Assembly: GCA_021775835.1 (NCBI GenBank)
Contig: JAJFHC010000036.1
Coordinates: forward strand, 1 to 6,985
Direction of reading: 5' to 3'
Origin: Hyphomicrobiales bacterium
GTDB lineage: Bacteria; Pseudomonadota; Alphaproteobacteria; Rhizobiales; JAJFHC01
DNA length: 6,985 bases
The translations under genes were made by a program, and so were the position numbers. Below the pieces are notes generated by a model. The model did no database searches and was not told where the DNA came from. It was given only the letters and a program-made list of their open reading frames with translations. Positions 5,658 through 6,985 of this stretch are shown here, piece after piece (the first letter of the stretch is position 1; each line of letters starts with the position of its first letter).

Positions 5658-6985
5658 ATGGCCGCGACCGTTCAAATGGTGCTGTTGGGGATTGCCGCCC
5701 TTTTTGGCCTGATATTCGCGGCAAAGGCGCACGACTGGCAATTTGCCACTCACGCTTGGCTGATTGTCGCGATGAGCGTTGCGGGAATGGTTGTGCGGGC
5801 GAAAACCTTCCGGTTTGCGGATGGATCCGGCACCCAGCGTGAGGAAAAATACCTCGACGGGGTGATTCGCGCTGGCGCCATTGCCACCATGTTCTGGGGC
5901 ATCGCCGGATTTCTGGTCGGCGTCATTATCGCGTTTCAACTGGCGTTCCCGGCTCTCAATTTCGATCTGCCCTATTTCACTTTCGGCCGTCTGCGGCCGC
6001 TGCACACCTCTGCGGTGGTCTTCGCATTCGGCGGCAATGCCCTGATCGCCACCAGTTTCTATGTGGTGCAGCGGACCTGCGCCACACGGTTGGCACTGGG
6101 CAACACGGCATGGTTTGTTTTCTGGGGCTACCAGGCGTTTATCGTTCTGGCGGCGACCGGATATCTTCTGGGCATCACCCAGAGTCGTGAGTATGCCGAG
6201 CCCGAGTGGTATGTCGATCTCTGGCTCACGATCGTTTGGGTGGCCTACCTGCTGGTGTTCCTGTTCACGCTGTTCAAGCGCAAGGAACCGCATATCTACG
6301 TGGCAAACTGGTTCTACCTTGGCTTCATCGTGACGATTGCGATGCTGCATGTGATTAACAACCTGGCCGTGCCGGTGTCGTTTTTCGGCGCCAAGAGCTA
6401 TTCCCTGTTCTCCGGTGTACAGGATGCCCTGACGCAATGGTGGTATGGCCACAACGCGGTCGGGTTCTTCCTGACAGCAGGGTTCCTCGGCATGATGTAC
6501 TATTTCGTGCCCAAGCAAGTGAACCGGCCGGTCTATTCCTACAGGCTGTCAATCGTCCATTTCTGGTCCCTGATCTTTCTCTATATCTGGGCGGGCCCCC
6601 ACCATCTGCACTACACGGCCCTGCCGGACTGGGCGCAGACGCTTGGAATGGTGTTCTCGATCATGCTGTGGATGCCCAGTTGGGGCGGCATGATCAACGG
6701 CCTGATGACCCTGTCGGGGGCGTGGGACAAGCTGCGTACCGATCCGATCGTGCGCATGATGGTCATGGCAATCGCCTTCTACGGCATGTCGACCTTCGAA
6801 GGTCCGGTCATGTCGATCAAGGCGGTCAACGCCCTGAGCCATTACACGGACTGGACTATCGGTCACGTGCACTCCGGCGCTCTGGGCTGGGTCGGTATGA
6901 TTTCATTCGGCGCGATATACTACATGGTACCGAAGTTGTGGTACCGCGACCGGCTCTACAGCCTGCGCCTCGTCAACTGGCATTT
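5658..6985 (+). CDS. ccoN: cbb3-type cytochrome c oxidase subunit I (3' truncated)
   Basis: The frame runs open from ATG 5658 to the window edge, giving 442 residues; the C-terminal part is missing. CcoN is the catalytic membrane subunit of the high-affinity cbb3 oxidase, which reduces O2 to water and pumps protons in the inner membrane. Visible signatures are [15 protein letters not shown] with H116 (low-spin heme b ligand), [11 protein letters not shown] with H265 (CuB ligand), [18 protein letters not shown] with Y309 (the active-site tyrosine that cross-links to a histidine in this family) and H315/H316 (CuB ligands), [14 protein letters not shown] with E381, and [11 protein letters not shown] with H403 and H405 (heme b3 and heme b ligands). 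Many hydrophobic segments fit a polytopic protein. The first roughly 60 residues include two extra hydrophobic stretches before [16 protein letters not shown], as in many alphaproteobacterial CcoNs. ccoO, ccoQ and ccoP would be expected downstream. No key residue is missing in the visible part. Confidence 0.97.
   Translation, partial: MAATVQMVLLGIAALFGLIFAAKAHDWQFATHAWLIVAMSVAGMVVRAKTFRFADGSGTQREEKYLDGVIRAGAIATMFWGIAGFLVGVIIAFQLAFPALNFDLPYFTFGRLRPLHTSAVVFAFGGNALIATSFYVVQRTCATRLALGNTAWFVFWGYQAFIVLAATGYLLGITQSREYAEPEWYVDLWLTIVWVAYLLVFLFTLFKRKEPHIYVANWFYLGFIVTIAMLHVINNLAVPVSFFGAKSYSLFSGVQDALTQWWYGHNAVGFFLTAGFLGMMYYFVPKQVNRPVYSYRLSIVHFWSLIFLYIWAGPHHLHYTALPDWAQTLGMVFSIMLWMPSWGGMINGLMTLSGAWDKLRTDPIVRMMVMAIAFYGMSTFEGPVMSIKAVNALSHYTDWTIGHVHSGALGWVGMISFGAIYYMVPKLWYRDRLYSLRLVNWH

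Noticed and set aside
5574..6518. Long minus-strand open frame (about 314 codons) across ccoN
   Set aside because: It is antisense to a gene with unmistakable cbb3 oxidase motifs, and its His-, Gln- and Arg-rich translation is typical of a shadow frame.

Overview
The window is about 57-58% GC by eye and gene-dense, with no sign of mobile elements, CRISPR arrays or structural RNA genes. It looks like chromosomal DNA of a proteobacterium. I lean towards Alphaproteobacteria because a cbb3-oxidase subunit I gene with an extra N-terminal hydrophobic region lies behind a perfect FNR/FixK-type box. This assignment is inference; no taxonomic marker is present.

Layout, left to right. Positions 1-109 hold what may be the C-terminal end of a + strand gene that begins outside the window. 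It converges, with a 13-bp gap, on a 553-residue tetratricopeptide-repeat (TPR) protein on the minus strand (123-1784). A 219-bp divergent intergenic region (1785-2003) with two adjacent inverted repeats separates the TPR gene from a three-gene + strand cluster: an agmatinase/arginase-family ureohydrolase (2004-2957), an NAD-dependent epimerase of the extended SDR family (2957-3811, overlapping the ureohydrolase stop by 1 nt) and a DUF6282-type metal-dependent hydrolase (3854-4831). The spacing suggests one operon. The ureohydrolase keeps all six metal ligands but lacks the usual active-site-loop histidine, so its substrate is probably not agmatine. The cluster looks like a small-molecule catabolic route (C-N hydrolase, dehydrogenase/epimerase, second metal hydrolase) whose substrate I cannot name.

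The right part concerns oxygen and respiration. A hemerythrin-like di-iron protein (minus strand, 4861-5433) and ccoN, the catalytic subunit of cbb3 cytochrome c oxidase (+ strand, 5658 to beyond the window end), are divergently transcribed. Between them, at 5531-5544, is a perfect FNR/FixK/Anr-type palindrome, TTGATCTGGATCAA, inside a longer 8-2-8 dyad. It sits at a distance suited to class II activation of ccoN and may serve both genes, linking an O2- or NO-responsive di-iron protein to the high-affinity terminal oxidase under low oxygen.

The least-described parts are the ureohydrolase-epimerase-DUF6282 operon and the histidine-rich TPR protein facing it. The oxidase region is recognisable biology with a clean regulatory arrangement.
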